DNA from: Rhabditophanes sp. KR3021
Taxonomy: Eukaryota > Nematoda > Chromadorea > Rhabditida > Alloionematidae
Length of the DNA stretch: 64,000 nucleotides
NCBI GenBank assembly: GCA_963281155.1
Contig: CAUJLY010000001.1
Span: forward strand, 2,356,001-2,420,000
Direction: 5' to 3'
In this document: positions 22,101 to 35,300 of the stretch, piece after piece
Layout: every line of letters begins with the position of its first letter
How positions within the stretch are numbered: the stretch's first letter is position 1
Notes under the pieces: model-generated
What the model was told of the DNA's origin: nothing
Seen by the model: only the letters and a program-made list of their open reading frames with translations
Database searches by the model: none
Made by a program: the position numbers and the translations under genes

Positions 22101-22555
22101 TCTTTTCTCTAAAAATAAAACATGTTAATCAATCACAATAATAATATTAAATTTGCAGAAAACATTTTGCTTAACAGAATTACTAATAATTCAATTAAAC
22201 TTACTTTTCAATTTGATTACTCTTTTTGAACTTCATTATAAAAATACAATATTTAATCAAATATATCAAAGTTTAAATTTTTGTCATTTTATAATACTTT
22301 TTTGGACGCAAATAGGATTTAGTGATAAGACCCTTTTGATAAAAGAATAATTAACTTTATCATGACTGATAATCAAACACCTATGCTTGTAAAACTATTT
22401 AAAAAGACACATCATATCAACACATTTTTTATTCAAGCAAAGTTGAACTAGTGCTTGTAAATAACAACACATTAAAAGTAAGCAACTTGAAAAAAGTTCA
22501 AAAAATATAACTGGACTTACAATAAAGGTTTTTTAGCGGCAGATAAATGAACCAT
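16130..22555 (-). CDS. P-glycoprotein (ABCB-type full ABC transporter)
   Basis: Eighteen exons: 22555-22521, 22108-21606, 21568-21403, 21357-21146, 21104-21018, 20969-20965, 20917-20653, 20613-20354, 18839-18700, 18658-18146, 18098-17968, 17922-17716, 17675-17602, 17556-17519, 17479-16986, 16944-16818, 16776-16501, 16455-16130. Together they give about 1285 aa, the usual length, as TMD1-NBD1-linker-TMD2-NBD2. NBD1 has GSSGSGKST, Q-loop [27 protein letters not shown] and AHRLS. NBD2 has [29 protein letters not shown] and AHRLS, so both sites keep catalytic residues. A single extra A in an A5 run (18192-18196) shifts frame where TMD2 begins; removing one base restores [12 protein letters not shown]. 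Exon 6 is only 5 nt, and intron 8 is 1514 nt. Family role: ATP-driven export of lipophilic compounds across the plasma membrane. Confidence 0.92.
18840..18856. repeat. Direct repeat, left copy (target-duplication-like)
   Basis: CTAAGGAAATTCAGATA; 16 of 17 bases match the copy at 20354-20370. On the gene strand it supplies the 3' splice site of intron 8. Confidence 0.85.
19070..20190 (+). pseudogene. Unrecognised broken coding sequence inside P-gp intron 8
   Basis: On the strand opposite to the transporter, long protein-like stretches follow in order but in changing frames. They include [40 protein letters not shown] with [17 protein letters not shown], then an open stretch at 19748-20098 with [20 protein letters not shown]. 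After another shift comes [20 protein letters not shown] and a stop. About 350 codons are recognisable with several frameshifts and stops. [14 protein letters not shown] vaguely recalls the Pf.vVe segment of hAT-type proteins, but the rest does not, and I cannot name a family. It is a decayed copy of a gene or transposon carried in by the insertion. Confidence 0.55.
20354..20370. repeat. Direct repeat, right copy (inside exon 8)
   Basis: CTGAGGAAATTCAGATA; on the gene strand it codes for the last residues of exon 8 (SEFPQ) and ends at the 5' splice site of intron 8. Confidence 0.85.
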
Positions 22556-24717
22556 ATTAATTTACGCTTTTGAGATAAATTATTATTTGCTATGATTTTC
22601 TATGATTGTGCCACTTATATGATTCCAGTCAACTTGTCCTGATATGATAAGATTAAAAATAAAATAATTTTAAGTCTGGTTTTATTACAACTTAAAATAT
22701 GTTGTGATATTTTATGTTTTGAGTCTACCAAGATACAAATAAGAAATAGTATGTGCGTGATAAGGCATCCGAGAGAAGGTATAATTTTATTATATGAAAA
22801 AAGGATGTGATGAAATATAACTAATCGTTGACCCTCGTCACAAATAACGAAATAATAAACAAATACAGAAAAGTAAGTCAAATTTCATCACAAGAATGAA
22901 TATGTGTAAGTTTCAAAAAGTGTCTATAAAAACTCAAATATAAACTTAAGCATTGTTTATTTAATGACACACTGCTTGATGATAAAACATGTACAACAAT
23001 TTATTAAAAATCGGTGATAATGAATGAGTTAAAGGAACTCCCTATTGCTTGATATAAAAATAGATGTCAAACAACTTTTTTATTTGTACTAAAGTTACAC
23101 TTATTTAAATATATTCTTTAGGAGCAAACATATCAAAAAGGTTTGATTGCAAAAATACAAATGCACACTTCTTACACAAAATATGTCGGAGAAATGAGTG
23201 TCAAAAAAGCTCTCGATATTTTGTGTTCTATCAATAATGTCCTTAGCAACCAAATTAATGTTCGACTTTAAAAAATGAATTACGTTTTAAAACTGTCTTC
23301 AAAAAATAGATATTTATACAACATAATACTTTATTATTTTATTGATATTAAAAGAGGTAGTAAGAAGGAATTATATCTACTATGCCACAATAGCAGGCTG
23401 TTGTAAAGTAATTAAAAATCGAGAACACAACTGTATAAATATGTCTTTGAAATGGGTATAAATTAAACAGAATATGTATAATTACGAATTCCCACCCTGA
23501 GTTCATATAAACTCATTTTATTTGTATTGCATTTTAGTGATGATTCACATATTCGTAGTCTAATAAACATGACGTCAACCTTCATAATTTCGCAACATTT
23601 AATTTTGTAATTTAATATCACGAATTTTATACTGTTCATGGGATTAAGTTATGGAGTAAGTTATCCAATAAATATCATTATTGTTATAATTGTATAAGAT
23701 ATATTTCATAATAACGTAAGGGGTGTTCTTTTGAAAATTACTTCTTCTAATAATTCAAATTGTTGGTATATATAAAATAAATTAAGCACAAAGATAAATT
23801 TGGTTCAAGATACATTTCCCACTCTTTTTCACTTAATACGTCGCAATTGTATTTCGGTTGATACAAATAATAATCGAAAATAAACCACATTCTAGGTATG
23901 TCTGGAGTTAATTATGTATCATTTCAATTTGTTGTAAATTTTGTTAAAATGACATAATTAAGGTAATTGATACACTATGAAGCCAAACTATGACTTCAAT
24001 TACCGATTAATTGTTAAAAATAATCACCAAAATATAATATTTAAATATAATAACTTTACTGTCTATTCCTAACATTTGGCTGTCATGTGAAATAATAGAA
24101 ATTAATAAAATTTATTTAATATGAATTATCGTAATTTTGTTTCGGAGTATTGCTTCATCAATGATAAGAAAATTCGAATTGTATCAATTTTAAATTTTGA
24201 TTCATGTTATTTAAATTACTATCTTGTTTATAGCGGAAACTTAATATAAAAAGGTACTTATACATGATTAAAACATATTCCCTAATTGTTTTCAGCACAA
24301 CAAGCAATTAAATAAGTTTTGGTTTAATATTATTATTTTGCTTATTTTTGATAAACTTGATTTTGTATTAAATTACTGCTACGACAAAAAACAATAAGTA
24401 TCATTTTTATAGTTTAGAAATTTAAAGACGTCATATACTGAGTTGATAAGTTTAATGCTTTATTCACATGAAAAAAAACTTTCAGTTAAAAATAAACCTT
24501 TAAAGTAAATTACGTGCCTATTTCCCATAAACTACTCGAAAACATTCCCATATTCCTTAATACTATAAAATCATTGTTATTCGGTTTTTGTGTAATTAGA
24601 GTCACTTAATTATTAAATAATATTACAAATTATTTTTAATGATATTATGCTCATTTCATGAACCCGCCCTGAAATTTACTACCATAGGCATTTTTTGAAA
24701 GTTTTTTATTATTAAAG
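22556..24717. other. Intergenic, nothing recognised
   Basis: About 2.2 kb of AT-rich DNA between the divergently transcribed P-glycoprotein and srt genes, presumably holding both promoters. No coding frame with family signal, RNA gene or clear repeat was seen. Confidence 0.5.
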
Positions 24718-25821
24718 ATGTTTTATTTAAATCCTCTTGTTTTTGAAACCTACTTCAATTGTACTCAACGAACTCAAAAAGAATGGGAGAAAGAAGGGTC
24801 ACCAAACTTATTATTAGGAATGTTTTACATCGGTATTGGGATCATCTTTATTACTTTGTATACTGCTGCCCTTTTTGCTCTTGGAAGTAAAGAATTAATT
24901 AAGAATTCCGCTTACAAAATGATGGTAAGATTCATGCTTACAGATATAATGTCTAGAAATGTTTAGTTTGTACTTGGTATCATCGACATCGTGGCTCTCT
25001 GTATTATATGCTTGATTTCGGGCTATTTTACGATAATTGGGTCTGTGTTTTGTCTCAACAGAAAAATCACTTATTTTAGTGGAATCATAGTTTTGGGTAA
25101 GTGGTCATTGTTGATCGCAATGTATAATAAATGTACTTCTTCAGGCTGCTGGACTTCAAGCTGTTGTATCAATTACATCCTAGCACTGTCACGTGTTCTT
25201 GATCTTTACAGTCCGTACTTGTCCAATTTATTACTTGGCGGATATAAAACATACATTGTTTTGCTAATTCCTATTGCTTATGGGATGTACTTTATGTTCT
25301 TCACAAGCCCACTATTATTTACAAGTAAATCATATGCTCTAGCGGTGGATCCTTATAGTGAAATTGAAAACGTTAATTTGAACAATTTTGACTATTCAAA
25401 CTATAGTCTTACCATTAATGATACCTCTTTATTATTTATTTTACCAGTCCTATACATTATTTTCTTTTATCTTCTTTACCGAAGACATAATGGAAACAAT
25501 ACTAGTCAGTTTTCTAATTTACAAACAAATTTAATAAAACAAACTATATTCATCACTTCAACGTACTTTTTGGCATCTGTCTCGTATACATACTTCAATT
25601 TAAACCCAGGCAATTTGCTATGTTCTGTAGCAGGTCACTTGATGTGGCAGCTTAGTCATGCGACTCCAAGTCTAGTCTACCTATTTTTGAACAGATCTAT
25701 TCAAGCTTATATTCTTGCAAATTACGTCCCAAAATGTGTTAAAAATTTGCTTAGATGTGTTATTAAAAATGCTTACAAAAATAAAACGAGGAAAATTATT
25801 CCAGCTGCTGTAATTTCGTAA
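24718..25821 (+). CDS. srt-family chemoreceptor, intact
   Basis: Three exons (24718-24924, 24967-25096, 25145-25821) join in frame (introns 42 and 48 nt) to 337 aa. SRT hallmarks are FNCTQRTQKEWEKEG before TM1, NSAYKMM|FVLGIIDIVAL across TM2, CWTSSCCINYILALSRVLDL in TM3, MYFMFFTSPLLF in TM4, long TM5 and TM6, and VYLFLNRSIQAYIL after TM7. No lesion is visible, so this is the only fully intact srt copy of the four in the window. Like other SRT proteins it is probably a chemosensory GPCR in sensory neurons, ligand unknown. The start Met corresponds to that of the related copies. Confidence 0.88.
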
Positions 25822-26480
25822 TAATGAAAAAATAAGATACAAAAATGGACCAAATATAAAAATAATATATGTGTTAAGAATATCTATTTATAATTGATAC
25901 AATTTGTCATAATAAATTATTTAAAAAGTCAAAATCTTTAACATAAGATTTGTGTTTAATCTTTTCTGGATTACGAGGCACAATATTATTATCACCTATT
26001 ATTTTGGCATTATAGAAAAGATATAAAGAACTAATTTATTGTTTTAATGAACACGTATATATAATAGTAATAATACCAACAATGTGAGTACAAGATAATC
26101 AGTTATAGTATACCACGTAGTATCTTACTAATTGGCATAGAGATATATTAGTGATACAATCTTCATATAACTTAGGGGTATTCGGCAGGTATATTAGAAA
26201 AACGTTACAACCCAAAGTTTAAAGATGATATTTAAATCAAGTTGCCGATGTTTCAACGGCCATTAGTTTAATAATTAAATGATTTGAAATTACTTTGTAT
26301 TACTTTTCTTAAAAGTTGAAAAAATAAACTAAAGATCTGGAATATTGAATGTACTTGGTGTTTGTTCCTATTAGCTATTGTGAATGATAAAGCGGTTCAA
26401 ATGAGGGCATACAAATGCAATTTTTGTAGTTAGGTATATGAATACTGTCTAAAAATGTTGTTTGACGCATTATTGTATCA
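25822..26480. other. Intergenic, nothing recognised
   Basis: AT-rich spacer downstream of the srt gene; no feature recognised. Confidence 0.5.
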
Positions 26481-26883
26481 AGCTATCTTACGTTATACGA
26501 GTTATATTGGCTTTTTAGAAAACTTCTTTAGCAATTGCTATAATTTTGATTAAACCAGTAAGAAAAGATAAATCCATGAAGTTTACTATTTTGGGAAGAT
26601 TAAGCGAAGCTATAATGATATTTTGTTTAAATCCAACGGTTCAGCAAGAATATCTTGATTTTATATTCGGCGTCTGTGCTTACGGCTTATCAGATATGAG
26701 GAGATATTTTATCACATACATTTATCGTAATTGAACTAATAAGCATTTCTTATATTGCTTTATCTATTGAATTAATTTTTTTGAAAAAGTAGTGCTCTTG
26801 GCTGTGTTACTAATTTATATTTGATTGTTTCTCCAGCAATTACTCTGTATTTGGTTTATGATTTGTCAGAAAAAGCAGAATAA
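26481..26883 (+). pseudogene. Possible 7TM receptor remnant
   Basis: Plus-strand pieces include FGVCAYGLSDMRRYFITYIY, then after stops NLYLIVSPAITLYLVYDLSE and AE-stop. The last piece looks like TM7 of a nematode chemoreceptor (N....SP...L...) followed by a short tail. Frames are interrupted and the N-terminal part is not recognisable. The family cannot be assigned. Confidence 0.3.
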
Positions 26884-27080
26884 TTGTTTTTGTTCGACCT
26901 TTCACATTTGCAACGAAAAATCAGAAAACAATGAAAAATAGTCGTTGAATTAAATTTTCTTTTTTTGAGCTAATCATGTTCTTTCATATTATTTTGTTGT
27001 ACATTAAAAACTTTTTTAATAAGTTATTTTTAAAGAGTAAGTTAGTATACACATTTTCTAATTAAATTCATTTATTAATG

Positions 27081-27941
27081 TTATTTCTTCATCTGACTGA
27101 TCATTTTTTTCAAGTCTGCATCACTAATCTTTTTTCCCCATTCTGGCTCAGCAAACTGTATACTTTTCATTATATTCTTGATTTCGTCTATTTTGCCATC
27201 ATCAAGATCCAATTTCGGCTTTTGTACAGGTGTAAGATCAAAATCCTTTGAGTTAAGATGAATGTTATTTGATTCTTCTATTAAGGATTGCATTTGAGGT
27301 GTGATGTAATTGGCAGGTAATACTGGTCTCAGCGGTAATTTGTTTTTGTCGGCTATTACTTGGCCTATTTGTTCTTCAATTGGCTTTGTTAAGTCTATTT
27401 CAATTTCTTCCATTATTTGGCCATTTCCAAAGTCTGTTTTACCCACGGAGTTTGAATAATTCATGCTCCTTTCCCCAATTTCAGTTTTTTTCTCAATTGT
27501 TGAATAGGTACCATTATGTTTCCCACCATCTTGTTTATCTTCCTCCATAGGCTCTTCTTCTCCAAAAATGGAAGTACAGCACCCCAGATCCATGGGTATC
27601 GCTCGATATCCTTGACTTCTAGTTCTTTCTTCGGAATCTGAGGCTTCTCCCCGTAGATCTTCATCCGTATCTGGCCAAGATGCTGAAAAATAAATAATTA
27701 TTTAAAAACATACAAATTTAAACATACATTCTGAACCACTTCTACTTCGACCTATTTCTCGGTCATCTCCGGTTCTACCAACACCATTCATCACCACTTC
27801 GAAACCTCTTTCCCATCCATCAACTTCATATCTGGCATCTAGAAAGAAAATGTCGTAAAATTAAATCGTTTAAAATATACCTTCGTCGCTGATCGCTGGA
27901 TCTTCTTTATCTTCTGGTTCTTTGCAATTATTAGCAGTCAT
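27081..27941 (-). CDS. MEA1-like protein
   Basis: Exons 27941-27881, 27838-27728 and 27682-27081 splice (introns 42 and 45 nt) into 257 aa. The chain is acidic and mostly unstructured: an N-terminal DWERGFEVV-type segment (DGWERGFEVVMNGVG), EDLRGEASDSEERTRSQGYR and AIPMD in the middle, and a C-terminal block DEIKNIMKSIQFAEPEWGKK followed by ISDADLKKMI. The GYxxxPMD and the terminal P.W...ISD pattern resemble the conserved C-terminal domain of MEA1 (male-enhanced antigen 1), whose molecular role is poorly known. It begins about 110 nt after the stop of the isomerase-like gene on the same strand, with a TTGTTAG acceptor-like site just upstream of the ATG. That fits a downstream operon gene. Confidence 0.62.
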
Positions 27942-28052
27942 TAGGTTGCAAAAATGTCTAACAATATACAACTAATATACTTATCAATACGAAAGTGCAA
28001 AGCAGTCTTTATTCCAAACACATAAAAGATATCAAGACAAGACAATCGAAAT

Positions 28053-29307
28053 TCAAAACTGCAATTGACAATGTTGTAGCCACTTTTCCATAAAGGAAGG
28101 AATAACATCACTTGAGCCATTTTCAAACCAATTAAAAAGTTCATTTCTCAAAGTTTGATCATCAAAGTTCAACACGCATTCGGCTCCAATCATCCACTCT
28201 TTGTTGATTCTTTCAAGTGCTGGTATCACATACTTAAAATCAATTTCACCACTGTTTATAAAAGGTCCTCGATCGGATACTTGAGCACCCTGTAAATGGC
28301 CAATCAAATTAGCATTTTTCTTTGCAAACTCAATCAATTGTCCTTGAATTTGCTGGGCATGGAATAAATCGTACAAAATTTTGATATTATCACTTCCAAT
28401 TTTTTCGATTATTCGAATAGCTTAAAATATATTAAGTATACACACTCATTTCAATTTATTTACCTTGACAATAAGAGTTCAAAAAGTATCCTGGAATAGT
28501 ATACTTATTTATTGGTTCTATCAAACACTGGATTCCATTCTTCGCCAAAATATTATTAGCCAATGCCAGATTATTCACATAAACAGCTTCATCTAAAAAA
28601 TAATTCGCAACATTAAAAAGCAATGATCCTTTGCAAAAAAAGATAAATAAATATAGAGATTAATCAAACTCCTCCGATCATCTTAACATAACGATTTTGT
28701 CATTTATCCCCCCAATACCACTTATTTTTCAATTACCTGCGTCATCACTTCTAATCATAGTTTCTGATCTGTTTCCTGTGATTCCTGCCATTACGTGAAC
28801 TCTATTTAAATACGAATAGTAAGTATATGATGTTTAAACACAACCGCAATTTTTTACTTACTTTTTAACACCTAGTATTTTTGCATATTTTACAGCCTTA
28901 GTAATAGATTCGTCTATTTCTTCCGAACTTCCATTAATGAGGATTCCTTTGTTAGTGCCTATAAATTGTGATTCAATATTTGCTGTGTCTATTTGGTTAC
29001 TTACCCATAGGAGCATTAATTAAGACATGTTTCAAATTAAATTTTTTGCCTAGTTCTACGTGTGTTTCGGCATCCAAATCATATGGATTAGGGATTTCTA
29101 CTAATTTGAATCCCAATTTAGATAAATACTGGTATCTATAAAAAGAATTAGTTAGAGGAATATCAAAGTTAGTATGTAATACTTCTAGATGTGTTAAAAA
29201 GTATGTTTTTGATGTGCCAAAATACTTATTTAATGTGTTATGTTAACTTACTTCTGGGGTATATCCAAACCTTCGAGCAAAGTACCGAAATTTGCTATTA
29301 GCTTCAT
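28053..29307 (-). CDS. Hydroxypyruvate isomerase-like protein (HYI family)
   Basis: Six exons (29307-29252, 29135-29005, 28958-28862, 28801-28737, 28592-28464, 28420-28053) give 281 aa in one frame, close to the family length. The chain reads as an AP-endonuclease-2-type TIM barrel. It has LGFKLVEIPNPYDLD early, KKVHVMAG in a mid strand, LIEPINKYTIPGYFLNS (the Glu-containing EPIN strand), ILYDLFHAQQIQG (metal-binding D and H), GHLQGAQVSDRGPFINSGEI (Q and R-G.....GE motif) and a C-terminal WMIGAECV strand. Known HYI enzymes interconvert hydroxypyruvate and tartronate semialdehyde; that activity is inferred. It is probably cytosolic, as no signal peptide is seen. It heads a probable two-gene operon with the MEA1-like gene. 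Confidence 0.85.
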
Positions 29308-32300
29308 TACAGGTCCCTTTTAATGGACTAATTAAAAGCCGTTAACAAAACAATAATATACACCACGATCTACTTGGTGAGATGTCATATTAAATAGACA
29401 TGATTAATAAAATTGAATGTATGTATTTGTAAGCAAATATATTTTCAAAAAGATAATTGCAAAATAACCTAATTAAAAAGTGACACAAATAAATGACTTT
29501 CACTTTTCGCCAAAACCTTGATTAAATGAATGAAAAATATAGAAAATTGTTCGTGTAGAAGTGGTGCTTATTTACGATAAAATTCCTTTTAATCATCACA
29601 TTAGTTTCTTTTTATGGTTATATAAAAATTATTTATACGTTTTTGACTGATTCCAAATAAACAACAACCTATTCACGACAAAATAATTTGAGCACTTGTG
29701 GCATTTGTACATTTTATTCTTCAACTTGAACATCTTTCTACATTATTAACCATCATTCTGAACTGGCTTTACTCACAAACTTTTACAACTACTTCAAACA
29801 GACAAAAACTTTTTTAACTGTTTTATTTAACACTTTCATTCACCATGAATACCATTGTTAACAATAAGTTCATTCATTGACAACCTAAAGATCAGTTACA
29901 TTCTGACGAAAAGTATAATAGGTATTACCTTATCTTAATAATAATCTAATTTATTTAAAAGAGCATCCTTAATTTAATTAAAAATATGAAAAGTTACACG
30001 TACAATATTTTAATCAGAAGAAGTGTTCGTTTCAAATGAGAATTTGAATGTCTGATGATGTAATTTTTAAATAAATACAACAAAGTTTGATTATTTCTTC
30101 CAAACTTCTCCGCCTTCCCTCCCAATGTTTATTTATGCCAGAAGGTATTTATACACATATTTGTCTATTCAACTTTATTGCTACTATCAAAAATGTTACT
30201 CTGAACTCAATGATGCCTTCATTTTTTGGCCTAATCAACACCCCTTGAGTGTCCCACATTTTAAGCACAAACTTAGTAACGACGGTTTTGTGTTGAAATA
30301 AATTATATTCTTGCTATAGGGGAGAAAGTAAAATTTGTGTTTTAATTTTTGAATTGCCATCATAATACTATGTTATACTTTGTGAAGATATTATTTTGTT
30401 CACAAAAACAATACATATATTTAAATTTTTCAGAATAGTTTATGTACCAAAATAAAGGTATGCACTATGATTGTGAGTTCCCCTTTGTAACACTAGACAG
30501 GGATGACCTATGGATTTTGAAAATTGAATAAATTATTAATCTTTCCCTTTATAATGCCACCATTTTTTAGTGTACTTGCCTCTTCTTTTTAGATCATTTT
30601 TAAATGGTGAAATAGTTGAAAGAATGTTATTGATACTACAAACAACGTCATTACGTTACCTAAAAAGTACCATAATTGCTCAAACTGTATCTACTTCTTT
30701 CTTTCCATTATTTTATTCTCTTTAAATCTTAACAATTTTTTGTTCCTTTATCAAATGCAGATGTAAGATATCGTTTTTGTAGCCACTTCAAATATTTATT
30801 ATATCCTTGCCAAAGGCGTTAAAAAGAGCCTTGTTATTTGTATAAATTTTAACAAAAAACGTATATAAATATTTGTTACATGGCCATTGTTTTGATACCC
30901 AAACAGAAAATACTAATTGATATAGAGATACTTGGGCTAGAATGCTATTTAAATTTTAACGTGGGTTATACTTCCTAACCTCAATAAGATATTTGAATAT
31001 TCCGCGGAATTTAAGCTGAATGTTCAAATTAGTCCGTACATTCAAAGGATCTTTTTGTTTAATTATTGCTCTCCAAACTTCATTAACTTTGCAAAATCTT
31101 TTTGACTGAGGCTTACGGTTAGTACTAAACGTTTGTGCAAAAGGCAACGTGTGTGTAGAGCTTAGCATATGAATTGCCATTGTCCTTTAATAATCTTGCA
31201 CATCATTTTGTGCAGTATTAGACCATATATGATAAATACATGTAGTATCTACTATATCCCTCGACATATTTTTTATCATCACCACAAAAGTTCTCTTTGC
31301 CTTGAAGTTGATTGGCATCAAGGCAATCATAAAATGATACTTTAATTACACTGCCGATATCAAAATGTATCATAAATTTGTGTGTGTACATTATATAAAA
31401 GTTGTCGGAAATGGGTATTTTTTAATGGATAAAGTAGTGATAAATGTTTTTATTTCAAGCACTACTTTATTTTATAGACACAACTATTTGAAACAATTTG
31501 ATGCATTTTTCAAACTGATTTTCAATTTACTTCTATTTTTCGTTAGAGATCCATCCATTTCTGTCATCATTTGCTCTTTTATAATTTTGTTTATCAGAAA
31601 CTTTTTGGCTGCCTACACTAAATATTAAAAGTTAGTAAATTAAATTAATTTTTAATTACTAAAAACGGGCATAACACATTTTCCTTAATAACTTTTCATT
31701 TTTTTAAATAAACACATAATTTAATTATTAGCCTTTCTTTTGTGATATTTTAAATTGTTGGTCTTTTGTGATATCCCAAATTGTTTAATGCTTAGTTTCG
31801 GGAAAATATATTTTTTAAGTTTTAAGACTTTAACTGTAGGTAATTAAAATGCGTTTGATCCGTATTGTCAGATGCCGTTAAAGATAAGATATAAAAACAA
31901 CAGTTACAATAGTTTCTTAACCCCTATGATATCACTCATAATTCATGTAAACTTATGACTGGCCTTTTTATATATCTTAACCATAACAATGGACTTCTTA
32001 CTTTTTGACTGAGCCTCTAAAAATAGCAACATTTTGCTTTATGACAAAGAAGTGCACCAAAATGTTCTTTTAAGTAGAAGCACACTAAAAGTGGGAAAAG
32101 AAGTTATTGTTGAAGAATATACTATATAATACAAATATATACTCGGATAGTGAAACATCAAGAGTTACACTTTTTGAAGACTAATTACTAGAACGCACAC
32201 ACTTTTATCTGGACAACATTCCCTTTAAATACTTTTATATGAGGACTCCAGTTCATTTAAGTATTTAGTTTATATATTTATTCACTATTCATTCCTATAT

Positions 32301-35300
32301 TATTATTTGTTAACTTATGTTTATTTCTAAATTATGAACTTTTTTGATGATGTATACATTTTTGAGATAAACAGACCATGCACACACCTTTTTTGTTAAA
32401 GTAAATAAGTGTAAACTTTACACATATACACATCTTTCAACTCGAACTTTAAAACTCCTAATTTTTGGCTTCTATAGGTGTGCTAAAATATATAGTAATC
32501 TATTAAATGGCTCTTTCAAATCTATTACAAATTATACACGCCAAATTATAATGTTCGCATTTGTATGTGTTTATTCAGCCATTCAAAAAATGTAAATCTT
32601 ACATTTAATCGTTTAATTTTTTGCTTGTTTTACATACAATCAAATCTATATTCCTATCACAATATGTCACTCTTTTTAATTGAATTTCCAGTTATTTATT
32701 CATGAATATATTTTTGATTCGTTTATGATTATGGAAATGGTAAACAAAATGGAAAACATTTAAAGCCAATTAATCTTTCAAAGATTATTGAAGGTTTGAT
32801 ATATACTTTCTTGATTTGGTTCAGTTGATGTACCTATATACTCTTAATATCACACCCTTTTCTGGATATGTATACCTTTGTGAAGCAAAAAAATAAGCTT
32901 TGGTGGGGTGAGTCAAAGGTCGTTCAATTCAAACCCATAAATTATAATACAAGCTGATATTTCCTCCGCTTTTACTCGTTGATAAACGGCGGAAACAAAT
33001 TTGTAGATATCGAAAAGCATTTATATACATTGTATTTAGGCAATTTTGTCTTTTATGGGCAAAAATTGCTATATATCCACACACATACAATAACATGTAT
33101 ATATTAAGGTTGATATTGTGTTATCAACAAAAAATAGAGTTGTAATAAAGTTATCACAAAAAGAATTTAGGAGTGAACGGCTAGTGATGTAATTATATAG
33201 CATTTGGCATGGTGCCTGTTTATAGAAAAAAGTGATAAGGTTAATGGAGCTTGAAACTTTTTCCTATATTACTGTTGGACTGTAATTGAAATTATATTTA
33301 TATAAAAAGGGAATGGGACAGTAGGTAGCTTGAGCAATTTTGATAATCAACCAACTGTCCACCATAATGCATCTATTAATATTTTGTGATCTCTGTTTAT
33401 ATCCATTTTTTGATTCCCTTAATTAAGTAAATTCCGAAAAAAATAAACTTTATTCTGCCGCATCATTTTGTAATATACTTGCTAAAAAAATTGACGGGTG
33501 AATGATAAGCCTTTAGATTGAATGGACATTTGGGGATGATTGAAGAGATTGGAAGAACATAAAATTCCGATGCTCCATTTATTTTAGGACTAAAACAATA
33601 GTGGGGAAAATTTAATTTCGACACATAAAGTTGTTCAGAATGTGAAGGACTGCTGTAATTGATACACATTTCTATTTGTGTCTTTATTTTTTGTTTCTTG
33701 ACAAATCATTAAGTGCCAACAAATTTTTACATATTTTTTGATGTTGTTTGGAAGTGTTTTTGTTGTGAAACTGTAAATATATAAATATGTTTTTAAATTC
33801 ATTGTAATAAGTGCGAATTGTTTCTGGAAAGATAATAATCCAAAAGACACACCTACACTTCTTAACAGTCTTAATTCAACAAAAAGTAAAGATCGGACAA
33901 ATGTCTAGCTAATTCATCTAAATGTATAATTAATTTTGCTAAATCTCCATCAATGAATGCCCTTCACCAGCCACGATTATTTCAAATAACATCATTAAAA
34001 TGATTTACGACCATCCCAATTATTATATGTAACTTCTTTGTTTATCATTTAGATAATTTATTTTTTGGATGAATATGTTAGTGGTAGTATTAAAAAAGTA
34101 TTTTTTATATTTATTTATAAATTAATTCATTTTTTGACCCTCCAAATCAATAAATAATTGACGTTTATTAAGAATAATTGATGTAAAGAATTAAATTGAA
34201 TATATTTAGCTGCATATTTATAGATGATTAATCGAGTGATAACTTTTTTGCTGTCTCAACGATCACCATTTTCTTTACTTACATAAAATTAATTAAATTA
34301 TTTTTGGATGTTTTCTAGTCGAAAAAATTTCATTTATAAAGGAATGATATTTGTTTTATTTAGATGTCACTAATTTCTGATGTTTTCACATTTATTTAAT
34401 AATTATTGTACCCGAAATTTAATTACACTTATTTTGATAGGCAAGTTGGAGAAAAATATGTTTTAGCTTCAAAAACAAAGCATCCTTTATTTTTCTTAAT
34501 TTCATTTGTTGTTTCTTTATTAATTTATTTCTCAAACTGTATTACATTTTTATATTAATTTGAGATACTGAAAAATATAAGACTAGTATATACTTGTAAT
34601 TCACACGGCTCAAAAACCTACAATTAATTTGGCATTTACATAAAGACCTTACCCAAATATGTTGTTTGAATTCGGGGTATAATTCAAAAACAAATACATA
34701 ATCAAAACATTGTTCCTTTTTGTTTTAAGGTTCACTGTAACTGGCATATTTTGATAATCTAGTAGGATAGTTTCATAATATTTTCATTAGTCAACTTCAT
34801 ATGGACGATGTTCCTATCTTTATATTTTTAATATGAACCTTATCAATATTCATTAATAAATGACTTCATATAAGGGAAGAGTCCCCAATAAACAATTTAG
34901 TATTTAATAAATAACAAAAACAATGGAAAAGGTTATCAGTCGTCATAATGTTGGTATTGAACTATGTTTTAGTGTATAAACTTTATTATGTACTTGCTTG
35001 ATATTTCGTTTATGCAGAATGTGACTTCACGATTCTTTATACCCAATTCTTTGTGTATGGTTCTTCTTGTTTATAATGTCCTTCACTTAATTGTAATTCC
35101 AAATATCCATCGAGCTAAAATAAGTTCATTTTAGAACAATTTATTGTTATTTAACAAATTTTATTCCAATATAATAAAATTAATTATTATTCAGTTCAAT
35201 TCATTACAATTAAGTACAATTATTTACCAAATTGAGTTCTTGAGTTCGCTATTGATATATTGCATTTTTTAAATTTATTTTTAGACTTTAATTGTATTTG

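Noticed and set aside
22153..22350. Plus-strand 65-codon ORF in P-gp intron 1
   Set aside because: Hydrophobic by AT-richness (Leu/Phe/Ile), no motif, lies in an intron.
22615..22881. 88-codon minus-strand ORF upstream of P-gp
   Set aside because: No family signal; composition typical of AT-rich intergenic DNA.
31365..31628. 87-codon plus-strand hydrophobic ORF in the 11-kb gap
   Set aside because: No receptor motif, splice site or homologous neighbour; likely chance.
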